The translations under genes were made by a program, and so were the position numbers. Below are positions 42,063 through 50,604 of a stretch of DNA of 64,000 bases, piece after piece. How positions within the stretch are numbered: position 1 is the first letter of the stretch; every line of letters begins with the position of its first letter. The stretch lies in the NCBI GenBank assembly GCA_048266425.1, contig JBLWZN010000005.1, positions 53,892 to 117,891 on the forward strand, in the 5' to 3' direction. Below the pieces are notes generated by a model. The model was not told the origin of the DNA, searched no databases, and saw nothing but the letters and a program-made list of their open reading frames with translations. Origin of the DNA: Cerina sp048266425. GTDB lineage: Bacteria; Bacteroidota; Bacteroidia; Flavobacteriales; Flavobacteriaceae.

Positions 42063-42427
42063 GAAAACGAAGTTAAAAATTATTATGGATTATCAGTATC
42101 TGAGGGTGTACTACAAATTTCCGTAAATACCATCGGCTTAACCAAAATTCTGCCAAAAACTGACTCCTCCCCCCAAGGGGAGGGGACCTGTTTTCGATGA
42201 AATGAAACTGTATGTTTCCTACAGGGTCTGCTCTCTTCCCTGGGAGGGGTTGGGGAGGTCAAATGGGACAAGGAGGTATCGATTTAAGTAAACATTTTCA
42301 ATTAAAGCGAAAATTTGTCGGACGCCGAATCGGCCCGTTATGGCCTAAAGCTATTTTTTCGAACAACTTATAAACCCTTGAACTAATATGCTTTTAAGAG
42401 TTCAACCCTTAGGTTTCAAAAAAAACA
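42063..42427. other. 365-base gene-free gap
   Basis: No supported coding region. It contains the 101-base inverted-repeat element at 42161-42261. To the right, CGCCGAATCGGCCCGTTATGGCC-like GC-rich text at about 42322-42345 breaks the AT-rich background, followed by AT-rich DNA with ttgaac/gttcaa words like those of the heptamer arrays. Confidence 0.6.
42161..42261 (+). repeat. Short element with imperfect terminal inverted repeats
   Basis: The left end TGACTCCTCCCCCCAAGGGG and the reverse complement of the right end TGACCTCCCCAACCCCTCCC are alike over about 25 bases. The outer TGA..TCA bases are perfect. The middle has a small hairpin (GAAAC at 42202-42208 area pairing with GTTTC). The size and C-rich ends resemble a MITE- or REP-like dispersed element. 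Confidence 0.7.
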
Positions 42428-43204
42428 TCATTTTATCCTGTCGTACATCTCAAGCAGTATTTGATCGTTGATACTGATCAGCCCCGTCGGGCTATCCAAC
42501 TCAACAATAATTATTATGATTACCGCAAAACATATGGCGAGGGCCAAGACCATTACCCAGTTTACACTCTCTGTATTTCCATGCAAATAACCCACGGCAA
42601 ACATGGCGATAATTATAAGGGAATATAAGGCAACCCAAATTAATGAGGGTATACGATCTATGGCACCTACGGATTCACGTTTGGTCTGAATGTCAAACAT
42701 GTCGTTAATGGCATTGATAAGGAGGGAATTAATAACAGGACTGCCAATGTTTTTATTGGTCATTTCCTTGATTTGGCCCCATATTTCCGATTGAATTTCT
42801 TGGGATTTGGCAAGGGCATGTGCAAGCCCATTCGGATTTTTAGCGAGCCAAATCCGTATCTCTACATATTCAACCAGTTTGTGTTGCAATTCTTCACTAA
42901 AAGGTTGCTCTACCAATCCAGCTCTTAGCCATCCGGTCTCTATTGAATTGACTTCGTCCAGAAAAAGTTTCTTTCTGGCATCGAAACGGGAAGAAGTCAT
43001 GTTGAAGGTAAAGGCCAATATAAAAGCGAGTAGTCCTAGGATTGCGCCAACCATCGTGTTTATGGACGAGTCGTCTGTATGCGAATCCTTTCTTTTTTTC
43101 GATTTTGCATAGGTGATCCCTCCCCTTATCGATAGAAGTATAATTAATATAATAATCACATAGACACACCAAATGGGTACTGTATTAAAAAGGCTTGAGC
43201 TCAT
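42428..43204 (-). CDS. DUF4239 (bestrophin-like) membrane protein
   Basis: A 258-residue inner-membrane protein with four hydrophobic helices: about 11-27, 48-70, 188-208 and 215-235. A soluble helical middle contains the conserved FDARKKLFLDEVNSIETGWLRAG block. The layout and the SSRFDARK/EVNSIET signature fit the DUF4239 or bestrophin-like family, whose members are suspected anion channels but are not well characterised in bacteria. No partner gene is evident. It is monocistronic, with a repeat-containing gap downstream. Confidence 0.8.
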   Translation of the reverse strand: MSSSLFNTVPIWCVYVIIILIILLSIRGGITYAKSKKRKDSHTDDSSINTMVGAILGLLAFILAFTFNMTSSRFDARKKLFLDEVNSIETGWLRAGLVEQPFSEELQHKLVEYVEIRIWLAKNPNGLAHALAKSQEIQSEIWGQIKEMTNKNIGSPVINSLLINAINDMFDIQTKRESVGAIDRIPSLIWVALYSLIIIAMFAVGYLHGNTESVNWVMVLALAICFAVIIIIIVELDSPTGLISINDQILLEMYDRIK

Positions 43205-43487
43205 GCATACAATATTTTGAGTCTTGATCTAACAATTTTCCACGGTCCTTAGTCGGACTTGAATTTAGGTGCATACACCTATCCTTGAGCACTTAACGGA
43301 TAATAGGTGCAATATTATTTACAGGTTTTCGAGCTCTATGGTCGTCAATCAACTTGATAAAGTGCAATCCAAATTATGGAAAAAATTAACATCTTAATCA
43401 GATGTGCTCCAAATTGTGGTATAATTTTTTCGATTTTTTGGGCGATACTTAAAATATCGGTAAATATGCCGGTTGCAATCACAAAAT

Positions 43488-44120
43488 CTATTTTATCTCT
43501 ATCTTATTCCCATAAAATTTTGGCTGGGTATTAAAGAGTAGATCGATAAATACTTTGACACGGGCAAAATATTCCCGTATCCTAACATTAAGGCCGTCGG
43601 ATCCCGAAACGTCCATAGCATTATACCCAATGGCCTTAAGCCCTTTCCGTTCGGCCAAGTATATGGCACGTTCATTGTGGAATTTCTGGGAAATGACGGT
43701 AACGCTTTGCAGGCCGAAGATTTCTTTGGCCCGGACCATGGAGTCCAGCGTCCGGAAACCTGCATAGTCCAGAAATATCCTATTTTCAGGAACTCCCGCC
43801 TTTACCAAATCCCGTTTAAAACTCATGGGCTCGTTGTAATAAATGGTAGCATTGTCCCCACTGACCAGAACGTAGTCGATTTTTCCTGCATTGTAGAGTT
43901 GGACTACCGCCTTGATTCGGAAGGTGTAGTACGGGTTGGGTTGGCCATCCTTCTGTTTTTGTGCCGTGCCCAGCACCAAGCCAACCCTATTTTTGGGAAT
44001 TTGGTTTACATCCGAAAAGGTTTTGCCTATACAGGACCTGGAAATCGTATAGTTACAAAGCAAAATTAATCCAAGGAACAAGACGAATCCAGTTACTAAT
44101 ATAATTGCCGCTTTTCGCAT
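43488..44120 (-). CDS. SanA/YdcF-like DUF218 envelope protein
   Basis: A 210-residue protein with one N-terminal membrane helix (AAIILVTGFVLFLGLILLC) and a DUF218 domain facing the periplasm. GLVLGTAQKQKDGQPN, VLVSGDNATIYYNEP, NRIFLDYAGFRTLDSMVRA and VTVISQKFHNERAIYLA follow the order of E. coli SanA. SanA affects envelope permeability to vancomycin at high temperature, and its reaction is unknown. The gene is flanked by AT-rich gaps of about 250-280 bases and looks monocistronic. Confidence 0.88.
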   Translation of the reverse strand: MRKAAIILVTGFVLFLGLILLCNYTISRSCIGKTFSDVNQIPKNRVGLVLGTAQKQKDGQPNPYYTFRIKAVVQLYNAGKIDYVLVSGDNATIYYNEPMSFKRDLVKAGVPENRIFLDYAGFRTLDSMVRAKEIFGLQSVTVISQKFHNERAIYLAERKGLKAIGYNAMDVSGSDGLNVRIREYFARVKVFIDLLFNTQPKFYGNKIEIK

Positions 44121-44375
44121 TTTTGGAAATTGGTTTGAAGCGTGAAGATACGGTAAGGAGTTGTTGAAAAATAACCTTCAACATCAATAGTCGTTCTTTT
44201 GACCGCTAACTACGTTAAAAATACTCGTATAACTTCGCTAATCCTACTTTTATGGACTTGTAAGCTACAAAAATCCTAATTTTGTTCAAGGTAGATTTTC
44301 AATATCCAGAGGTAAATTGATCAAAAATCTGCCATAGTAAATCGGGCGGCTTTAACCTGTATCGCATTATCGAAA

Positions 44376-45194
44376 TCAAAGTTCGATGATCAACTCCTTA
44401 AAAAGTTGGATCATAACAGGCTCTGCCTTCCCGGCAATTTCTATAATTTCCTGAATATTGACCGGCTGCAGGTTGTCGGGGTTGCATTCATCGGTTATAA
44501 CGGAAACCGCAAGAACGGGCAATTGCAGATGGTTCGCAACGATTACCTCGGGTACGGTGCTCATCCCAACGGCATCCGACCCTAAAATCCGTAGCATCCT
44601 GTACTCTGCCTTGGTCTCCAATTGAGGTCCCATAACGGCTGCATATACCCCTTTTTGGAGTACGATATTTTCCCGCTTGGCGATTTCTGTTATTTTATCG
44701 CGCATATCCTTGTCGTAGGGATCGCCCATATCAACAAAACGCTCTCCAAATTTGGCGACGTCCCTAAATGCCAGGGGAGAATCTCCCTGAAGATTTAAGT
44801 GGTCTTCTATTAGCATTATTTCCCCTTTTCTGAAAGCTGAATTTATAGCCCCAGCTGCGTTGGAAATAAATAACCTTTTGATCCCCAGCTGGTGCATTAC
44901 CCGGATGGGGTAGGTAACATCCTGTAGGTCATATCCTTCGTAGTAATGGAAGCGCCCGTGCATGACCACAACTTTTTTTCCTTCAATGGTGCCATAAATT
45001 AGCTTACCGGTATGAAATTCTACGGTTGCCAGTGGAAAAAATGGGATATGGTTGTAGTGGGCTTCGATAGGCTCCTGGATTTCGTTTACCAATTTTCCCA
45101 AGCCCGTGCCCAGGACAATACCTATTTCAGGGTTTTCAAATCCTTTGTTTCTTAAATAGGAAACCGATTCCTGTAATTGTTTTTTTGTAATCAT
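44376..45194 (-). CDS. Purine-nucleoside phosphorylase, trimeric type
   Basis: A 272-residue trimeric purine nucleoside phosphorylase that splits ribosides with phosphate. Family blocks are IGIVLGTGLGKL (phosphate site), VMHGRFHYYEGY, FISNAAGAINSAFRKGE and GPQLETKAEYRML with the purine-binding Glu, then VGMSTVPEVIVANH. The residue matching Asn243 of human PNP is Asp (VITDECNPD). Asp there, as in methylthioadenosine phosphorylase, favours 6-aminopurines such as adenosine. The ATG overlaps the TIGR04282 transferase stop by four bases (ATGA), so the two are co-translated. Together they suggest action on an adenosine-derived intermediate. Confidence 0.92.
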   Translation of the reverse strand: MITKKQLQESVSYLRNKGFENPEIGIVLGTGLGKLVNEIQEPIEAHYNHIPFFPLATVEFHTGKLIYGTIEGKKVVVMHGRFHYYEGYDLQDVTYPIRVMHQLGIKRLFISNAAGAINSAFRKGEIMLIEDHLNLQGDSPLAFRDVAKFGERFVDMGDPYDKDMRDKITEIAKRENIVLQKGVYAAVMGPQLETKAEYRMLRILGSDAVGMSTVPEVIVANHLQLPVLAVSVITDECNPDNLQPVNIQEIIEIAGKAEPVMIQLFKELIIEL

Positions 45195-45865
45195 TCCATG
45201 TCTTTTAAAAAGTGCCGAAATGCAACGTTATTTTTGATGTCTTCGTAAAGGTCCACATCATTTTTGGTTTCCAGCAATTGCACATTTTCGTTTTTCAAAT
45301 CGTTTAAAGTATCATTTAGGACGGTATCCGTGCCCCAGTTTTTATTTTGGAAAATATCAGTTTTCAATTTCTTCATACCCAAAAGATAGTATCCGCCATC
45401 CTTGGCAGGGCCAATAACCACATCCACATGGTCTAAACGCAGAAATGCATTTTCAATATCCGAACCACTTAGATCAAACATGTCGCTACCAATAATAATT
45501 ATTTTTTTGTACCCCTTTTCAAAACCTTGCCGAAATGCGTGTTCCATCCGTTCACCCAAATCTTTCCCGATTTGCAGTTTTTTGCGGTAAAAGGCGCTGT
45601 CCCAAATATCGTCTTCCCAAATTTCGTCCGAATAATGCACCTCCTTTGCTGCATTTATATTTTCAGTGAACTTAACCGTATGCGACAACAAAAAATTATA
45701 TATATCAAGCGCAATCTGGTCGCCCACCGTAGCTGCCAAACGGGTCTTGCATTTACCCAATTCAGGATTACGGGTAAAGATCAGGAGTAGATTATCGGCC
45801 TGCACTAAGGAGAAATGAATGACCTTTTGATCTTTTTTGCTATGCGAAGTGGAAAGTATTCCCAT
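45191..45865 (-). CDS. TIGR04282-type glycosyltransferase (arsenosugar-associated, DUF2064)
   Basis: A 224-residue GT-A-like nucleotidyl or glycosyl transferase of the family named 'rSAM/selenodomain-associated transferase 1' and linked to arsenosugar synthesis. Seen are LLIFTRNPELGKCKTRLA, the acidic KIIIIGSDMFDLSG, DVVIGPAKDGGYYLLGM and NWGTDTVLNDT. No signal peptide is present. It precedes and overlaps the purine nucleoside phosphorylase gene by four bases and follows a secreted rhodanese gene by 143 bases of heptamer-rich DNA. The radical-SAM partner ArsS and the methylase ArsM are not in this window. Confidence 0.88.
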   Translation of the reverse strand: MGILSTSHSKKDQKVIHFSLVQADNLLLIFTRNPELGKCKTRLAATVGDQIALDIYNFLLSHTVKFTENINAAKEVHYSDEIWEDDIWDSAFYRKKLQIGKDLGERMEHAFRQGFEKGYKKIIIIGSDMFDLSGSDIENAFLRLDHVDVVIGPAKDGGYYLLGMKKLKTDIFQNKNWGTDTVLNDTLNDLKNENVQLLETKNDVDLYEDIKNNVAFRHFLKDME

Positions 45866-45883
45866 TGTTTAAGTAATATATTT

Positions 45884-46006
45884 GATGTTCGGTGTTTGTA
45901 ATTTGGTGTTGGTAACTTAGCTGCCAAGTTATAGTGTTAAACGCTAATCGTAATTCTAGAATCGTATTTTTTTTACTAGAACACTGAACACTGAACACTG
46001 AACATT
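45884..46006 (+). repeat. Inverted pair of heptamer arrays
   Basis: The left arm 45884-45918 has five exact 7-base units: gatgttc, ggtgttt, gtaattt, ggtgttg, gtaactt. The right arm 45979-46006 has four: gaacact, gaacact, gaacact, gaacatt. The right arm reverse-complemented gives agtgttc units like the left arm. The 60-base centre has no gene. The right arm ends two bases before the rhodanese stop. Confidence 0.85.
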
Positions 46007-46008
46007 GG

Positions 46009-46521
46009 TTAGTGTTTACTGCCGACTGGACCATAGACTTTCACCCCGTTCGTCAACAATTTCCCCCAATGTTTGCTAAACGCATGTATGCTGTCGGTTT
46101 CCTTTCCGGCATCGTTGTATATGGCATGGCCCTCGTTCTTCCACTCAAAGATTCCGCCATAAAGGTTCTTTACATGGGTGTATCCGTCGGCAAGCAGTTT
46201 TTCCCCAATAGTTTCGGACCGCACTCCGATAGAGCAATAAACGATCACAGGAGTATCCTTGTCAGGTATTTTTGATTGTACACTGTCGATATTAAATAAT
46301 TTATCCCCTACCCAGATTGCGTGTTGCAGATGGCTGACGTCAAACTCTTCTTTTTCCCTGGCATCCAATAAAACAGGTGGTTTTATGGCCGCTAATTGGT
46401 CTACGGAAATATAGGGAACGGTATTTTTGTTCCACTGCCTAAGAACCTTGTCCAACTTGGTTTGTCCAAGTATGGATTGAAAGCAGAGCAGGTACAAAAA
46501 AGGTGTAATTATGCGAATCAT
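46009..46521 (-). CDS. Secreted rhodanese-like protein
   Basis: A 170-residue exported protein from the ATG at 46521 with a signal peptide (IRIITPFLYLLCFQSILGQ). A single rhodanese domain follows: AIKPPVLLDAREKEEFDVSH in the first half and the active-site loop VYCSIGVRSETIG with the catalytic cysteine, then LLADGYTHVKNLYGGIFEW. In vitro such proteins move sulfane sulfur, but the natural substrate is unknown. In marine Flavobacteria a rhodanese gene often stands beside TIGR04282 and phosphorylase genes, as here. The longer TTG start at 46527 adds two residues and is less likely. Confidence 0.9.
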   Translation of the reverse strand: MIRIITPFLYLLCFQSILGQTKLDKVLRQWNKNTVPYISVDQLAAIKPPVLLDAREKEEFDVSHLQHAIWVGDKLFNIDSVQSKIPDKDTPVIVYCSIGVRSETIGEKLLADGYTHVKNLYGGIFEWKNEGHAIYNDAGKETDSIHAFSKHWGKLLTNGVKVYGPVGSKH

Positions 46522-46661
46522 TGGCAATACGAATGTCCGTTACAAAGATATCGTTTTGGTGGATGAAATGGAATTATGGCCTTGTTTAAAATCGACTTAT
46601 TCCAAAACGGACCTTTATTTCAATTTTTAGGAGTATTTTTAAGGTAATGTTTGAAATAAAA

Positions 46662-48224
46662 ATGAAAAATAGACTTGAATGGGGGCTTTTGCTGGTTGCA
46701 TTTTGCATGATTTACAACGTAGGCACGGGGCAAATTGAATTGGGGAAAAAGGGCGAAAAAGAATTTTACAACGAACCTTATCGCCCGCAATGGCACTTTT
46801 CCCCTAAGGAGAAATGGATGAACGACCCCAATGGACTGGTTTATTACAAAGGTGTGTACCATCTTTTTTACCAGTATTATCCAGAAGATATTGTTTGGGG
46901 ACCTATGCATTGGGGCCATGCGGTGAGCAAGGACCTTTTACATTGGGAACATAAGCCCATAGCCCTGTATCCGGACGGGCATGGTTATATCTTTTCGGGA
47001 AGTGCAGTGGTAGATACCCATAATACCTCTGGATTGGGTTCTTTGGAAAATCCACCGATGATCGCTGTTTATACGTATCACGACCCAAAGGGCGAGAAAG
47101 AAGGCAGGAACGACTATCAGACTCAAGGGATGGCCTATAGTCTGGACCAGGGGGATTCATGGACAAAGTATAAGGGCAATCCCATAATAAAAAACGATGG
47201 ATATAAGGATTTTAGGGACCCCAAGGTGTTTTGGAACGATAAATCGAATAAATGGACGATGTTGTTGGTGGCCGGCGATCACCTGCAGATTTGGCTGTCC
47301 GACAACCTGATCGATTGGCAAAAGGTTAGCGAATTTGGAAGAAATCAAGGGGCGCACGGCGGGGTTTGGGAATGTCCTGATATGTTTCCATTACAGGTAG
47401 AAGGTTCTACCGAAGAAAAATGGGTGTTGCTTATCAGCATCAATCCTGGGGCGCCCAACGGGGGTAGCGGGACCCAGTATTTCATTGGGGATTTTGATGG
47501 AAAAACTTTTACTTCGGATCAAAAGGAAAGCCGATGGCTCGATTGGGGAATGGATGATTATGCAGGGGTTACCTACAACAACACACCCAATAACAAACGC
47601 ATTTTTATTGGTTGGATGAGCAATTGGCTCTATGGCCAACAAGTGCCTACCCAAAAATGGCGCAGTGCCATGACGGTTCCAAGGATCCTATCCCTCAAAA
47701 AAAATGGGGATACCCTTTCTTTGATAAATTATCCCATACCCCGATTTGAGGCTATTGTGGATAGCGGGGTATCCAAGAATATTGCCATTGACAAGGGAAA
47801 GAAGACCCAGGTCGACTTTGCCAATTTCATTCAGGCACAAGTTACCTTTACTACCAATGCCAAGGATTTTCAACTGGTCTTTAAGAACAGGTTAGGGGAG
47901 CATTTGGATTTGAACCTTGACGACAATAAGCAAATGTTTTTATTGGACCGGAGCCAATCTGGAAGAGCTGATTTTCAAAAGGATTTTGCAGCTAAAGTAC
48001 AGCGAATGCCTATAGGAAATCTGCCAAACGGACCTATAGAAGTCCGAATTTTATTGGATCGTTCCTCTGTGGAAATCTTTATCAATAAGGGCCAATATGT
48101 AATGACGGCTCAAATTTTTCCCAAAGAAAACTACGATACCCTTTCTATTGAAAATTGTTCCGAGAGTTCGATTATTTTTAGGGATTTTGAAGTGGACGGA
48201 ATCCAAGGTGTTTGGAGAAAATAG
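46662..48224 (+). CDS. GH32 fructan hydrolase, secreted
   Basis: A 520-residue glycoside hydrolase family 32 enzyme that releases fructose from levan, inulin or sucrose. A signal peptide (MKNRLEWGLLLVAFCMIYNV...GQ) shows export. The five-bladed propeller carries the nucleophile in WMNDPNG (Asp near residue 55), the transition-state stabiliser in FRDPKV (near 185) and the acid/base in WECPDM (near 236). The C-terminal beta-sandwich ends with RILLDRSSVEIFIN. The ATG at 46647 in the same frame would add five residues; 46662 gives a cleaner signal peptide. No fructan importer or SusCD genes lie beside it. Confidence 0.94.
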   Translation: MKNRLEWGLLLVAFCMIYNVGTGQIELGKKGEKEFYNEPYRPQWHFSPKEKWMNDPNGLVYYKGVYHLFYQYYPEDIVWGPMHWGHAVSKDLLHWEHKPIALYPDGHGYIFSGSAVVDTHNTSGLGSLENPPMIAVYTYHDPKGEKEGRNDYQTQGMAYSLDQGDSWTKYKGNPIIKNDGYKDFRDPKVFWNDKSNKWTMLLVAGDHLQIWLSDNLIDWQKVSEFGRNQGAHGGVWECPDMFPLQVEGSTEEKWVLLISINPGAPNGGSGTQYFIGDFDGKTFTSDQKESRWLDWGMDDYAGVTYNNTPNNKRIFIGWMSNWLYGQQVPTQKWRSAMTVPRILSLKKNGDTLSLINYPIPRFEAIVDSGVSKNIAIDKGKKTQVDFANFIQAQVTFTTNAKDFQLVFKNRLGEHLDLNLDDNKQMFLLDRSQSGRADFQKDFAAKVQRMPIGNLPNGPIEVRILLDRSSVEIFINKGQYVMTAQIFPKENYDTLSIENCSESSIIFRDFEVDGIQGVWRK

Positions 48225-48230
48225 GACAAA

Positions 48231-48293
48231 GAGAAAAGAACATAAAAAAAATAACATAGAGAATAGAATAGAGGGAAGAGAACATAGAGGAGA
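48231..48293 (+). repeat. Heptamer array after the GH32 gene
   Basis: Nine consecutive 7-base units: gagaaaa, gaacata, aaaaaaa, taacata, gagaata, gaataga, gggaaga, gaacata, gaggaga. Most start with G and are purine-rich. gaacata recurs in the array at 63758-63813. It starts seven bases after the GH32 stop. The rest of the 300-base gap to the DoxX gene has A/T-rich words but no gene. Confidence 0.8.
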
Positions 48294-48524
48294 GAATCCG
48301 GACATGTTTTTTTACTTAATTCCTCTTATTTCTATCATCTAACATGTTTTTAAATAACTGATTTTTTAATAGATTGATTTTTTATGAACTCATATACATA
48401 GAAACCCATAAACTAATCCATCAAAGTAAGACAAAGTTTGCAAACCCGGGCTAAGTGAGGGACTTGTCTCTTGGTCTTTTTTCTATCCTTTTTATTCTTG
48501 TAATATTAACTAAAATTTATTCAT

Positions 48525-48968
48525 ATGATGGTTTTAAAATTGTTTTTGCGATTTGGGATAGGATGTGGAATGCTTTCCGCCGTGGCGGATCGGTTCGGAT
48601 TTTGGCCTGCGGACGTATCCGCTTGGGGCAACTGGCAAAGCTTTCTGGACTATACGCAGGTTTTGAATCCTTGGATGCCTGGAATCCTAATCCCATATCT
48701 TGGAATCTTGGCAACCGTTGCGGAAGCCCTATGTGGGCTTTGTGTCCTCCTCGGTTTCAAAACCGAACTTTTTGCTAAATTGAGCGGTGTTTTATTGCTC
48801 GTTTTTGCGCTGGCAATGACCTTTTCCCTGAGTATCAAAGCTCCGTTGGACTATTCCGTGTTTGCCGCTTCCGGAGCTGCATTCGCATTAAGCACTATGA
48901 GGACAAAATTTATGGAACTGGATATGGTTTTTTCCATGGACTCCAAAGATATCAAATTGAACAACTGA
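48525..48968 (+). CDS. DoxX family membrane protein
   Basis: A 147-residue inner-membrane protein with four helices, the layout of DoxX/DoxD-like proteins. FLRFGIGCGMLSAVADRFG forms helix one, with its conserved Arg and Asp. IPYLGILATVAEALCGLCVLLGF forms helix two with the typical Glu. KLSGVLLLVFALAMTFSLSI is helix three, and a short fourth helix follows. Members are linked to quinone or thiosulfate redox and to oxidative stress, but most are uncharacterised. The next gene (M28 peptidase) begins five bases after its stop, so the two share a transcript. Confidence 0.85.
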   Translation: MMVLKLFLRFGIGCGMLSAVADRFGFWPADVSAWGNWQSFLDYTQVLNPWMPGILIPYLGILATVAEALCGLCVLLGFKTELFAKLSGVLLLVFALAMTFSLSIKAPLDYSVFAASGAAFALSTMRTKFMELDMVFSMDSKDIKLNN

Positions 48969-48973
48969 AGCAC

Positions 48974-50593
48974 ATGAACAACTATTTAAAGATCTCTGTA
49001 TTTTTAGTACTGGCGGGCTGTAAACCTGAGGTTAAATCCGAGAATACGTTGCAAACAGTGAATCAGGCAACCATTGCCAAGCACATTGAGCAACTGGCAT
49101 CCGATGAGTTTATGGGACGGATGCCGTTTACGGAAGGGGAGCGGAAAACAACCAAGTACCTGCAGGCCGAGTTTGAAAAATTGGGACTTTCACCAGGTAA
49201 CGGGAATAGTTTTTTTCAGGAAGTGCCCATGATTGAAATAACGGGTACGCCATCCGAAAAGATGAAAATTTCTGGCCCTAAGGGAGATTTTGATCTTAAC
49301 TATTTTGATGATTTTGTAGCACTGACACTAAAACCCCAGGAAAAGGTGGGCTTGGAAAACTCAGAACTTGTTTTTGTCGGTTATGGCATCGTGGCTTCAG
49401 AATATGGGTGGAACGATTATCAAGGTATGGATATGAAAGGCAAGACCGCAGTGGTCTTGGTTAATGACCCTGGATTTGAATCCCAGGATTCAACACTTTT
49501 TAAGGGCAATGCTATGACCTATTATGGCAGGTGGACCTATAAATACGAGGAGGCAGGGAGACAAGGGGCTGCCGGGGTCATCATCATCCATGAAACCGTT
49601 CCCGCTTCCTATGGTTGGAACGTGGTGCAGTCTAGCTGGAGCGGTGCCCAATTGAGTTTGGAAAGCAATGCCCCGGTTGCCGATGTTCAGGGATGGGTGA
49701 CCAAAGAGGCGGCGGACAAGCTTTTTGAGGCCTCACCAATAAACAATAAGAACTTCCACGAGCTGGCCATGCAAAAAGATTTTAAGCCAACACCTATGGG
49801 TCTAACCGTATCCATGGGCATAGCCAACAAAATTAAAAGGGACGTTTCAAAAAATGTAGTGGCCCTTTTGGAGGGGTCGACCAGGAAAGACGAAACCATC
49901 ATCTATTCCGCCCACTGGGATCATTTGGGGATAGGTCACCCCGTAGACGGGGATTCCATCTATAACGGAGCCGTGGATAATGCTTCGGGCACGGCCTGTC
50001 TACTAGCTATCGCGGAAGCTTTTAAGAAGGGAAAACAACCAGAACGGTCGATCGTATTTCTAGCGGTAACCGCTGAAGAACAGGGATTATTGGGTTCGGC
50101 TTATTATGCGGAACATCCCATCTATCCACCCAAAAAGACGGTAGCGGCCATTAATATGGACGCTTTGGCGAGCCCTGGACCCATGAAGGACCTTACGATC
50201 ACCGGTTATGGGCAATCGGAAATGGACGAATACGCCACGGAGACGGCACAAAAGCAAGGTCGTTACCTAATTCCCGATCCTGAACCGGAAAAGGGCTATT
50301 TCTTTCGATCGGACCATTTTAATTTTGCCAAGATAGGAATCCCCTCCCTATACGCTTCGGGTTCCTATGAAGACTTTAAACATGGTCACGAGTACGTAAA
50401 GAAAATGAACGATGAATACCGCGACAAAAAATACCATCAGCCCCAGGACGAATACGACCCTATAACAACTGAACTAAGCGGTGTGCAATTTGATGCCCAG
50501 CTCATGTACCTGGTGGGGCAAAAGCTAGCAAATGAGGACTATTTTCCAAAATGGTACCAGAATAGTGAATTTAGGGCGGCCCGCGAACAGTGA
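48974..50593 (+). CDS. M28 family aminopeptidase lipoprotein with PA domain
   Basis: A 539-residue exported zinc peptidase. The signal ends in lipobox LAGC (Cys16). A protease-associated (PA) domain is inserted at about residues 120-240 (ELVFVGYGIVASEYGWNDY). Zinc ligands and catalytic residues of M28 are seen in order: SAHWDHLG (His, near 313), GAVDNASGTA (bridging Asp, near 333), TAEEQGLLGS (catalytic Glu and zinc Glu, near 362), INMDAL (Asp) and RSDHFNF (His). It is co-transcribed with DoxX before it and the GNAT gene after it. It likely trims peptides outside the inner membrane. Confidence 0.94.
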   Translation: MNNYLKISVFLVLAGCKPEVKSENTLQTVNQATIAKHIEQLASDEFMGRMPFTEGERKTTKYLQAEFEKLGLSPGNGNSFFQEVPMIEITGTPSEKMKISGPKGDFDLNYFDDFVALTLKPQEKVGLENSELVFVGYGIVASEYGWNDYQGMDMKGKTAVVLVNDPGFESQDSTLFKGNAMTYYGRWTYKYEEAGRQGAAGVIIIHETVPASYGWNVVQSSWSGAQLSLESNAPVADVQGWVTKEAADKLFEASPINNKNFHELAMQKDFKPTPMGLTVSMGIANKIKRDVSKNVVALLEGSTRKDETIIYSAHWDHLGIGHPVDGDSIYNGAVDNASGTACLLAIAEAFKKGKQPERSIVFLAVTAEEQGLLGSAYYAEHPIYPPKKTVAAINMDALASPGPMKDLTITGYGQSEMDEYATETAQKQGRYLIPDPEPEKGYFFRSDHFNFAKIGIPSLYASGSYEDFKHGHEYVKKMNDEYRDKKYHQPQDEYDPITTELSGVQFDAQLMYLVGQKLANEDYFPKWYQNSEFRAAREQ

Positions 50594-50604
50594 TTCTTAG
50601 TGAA

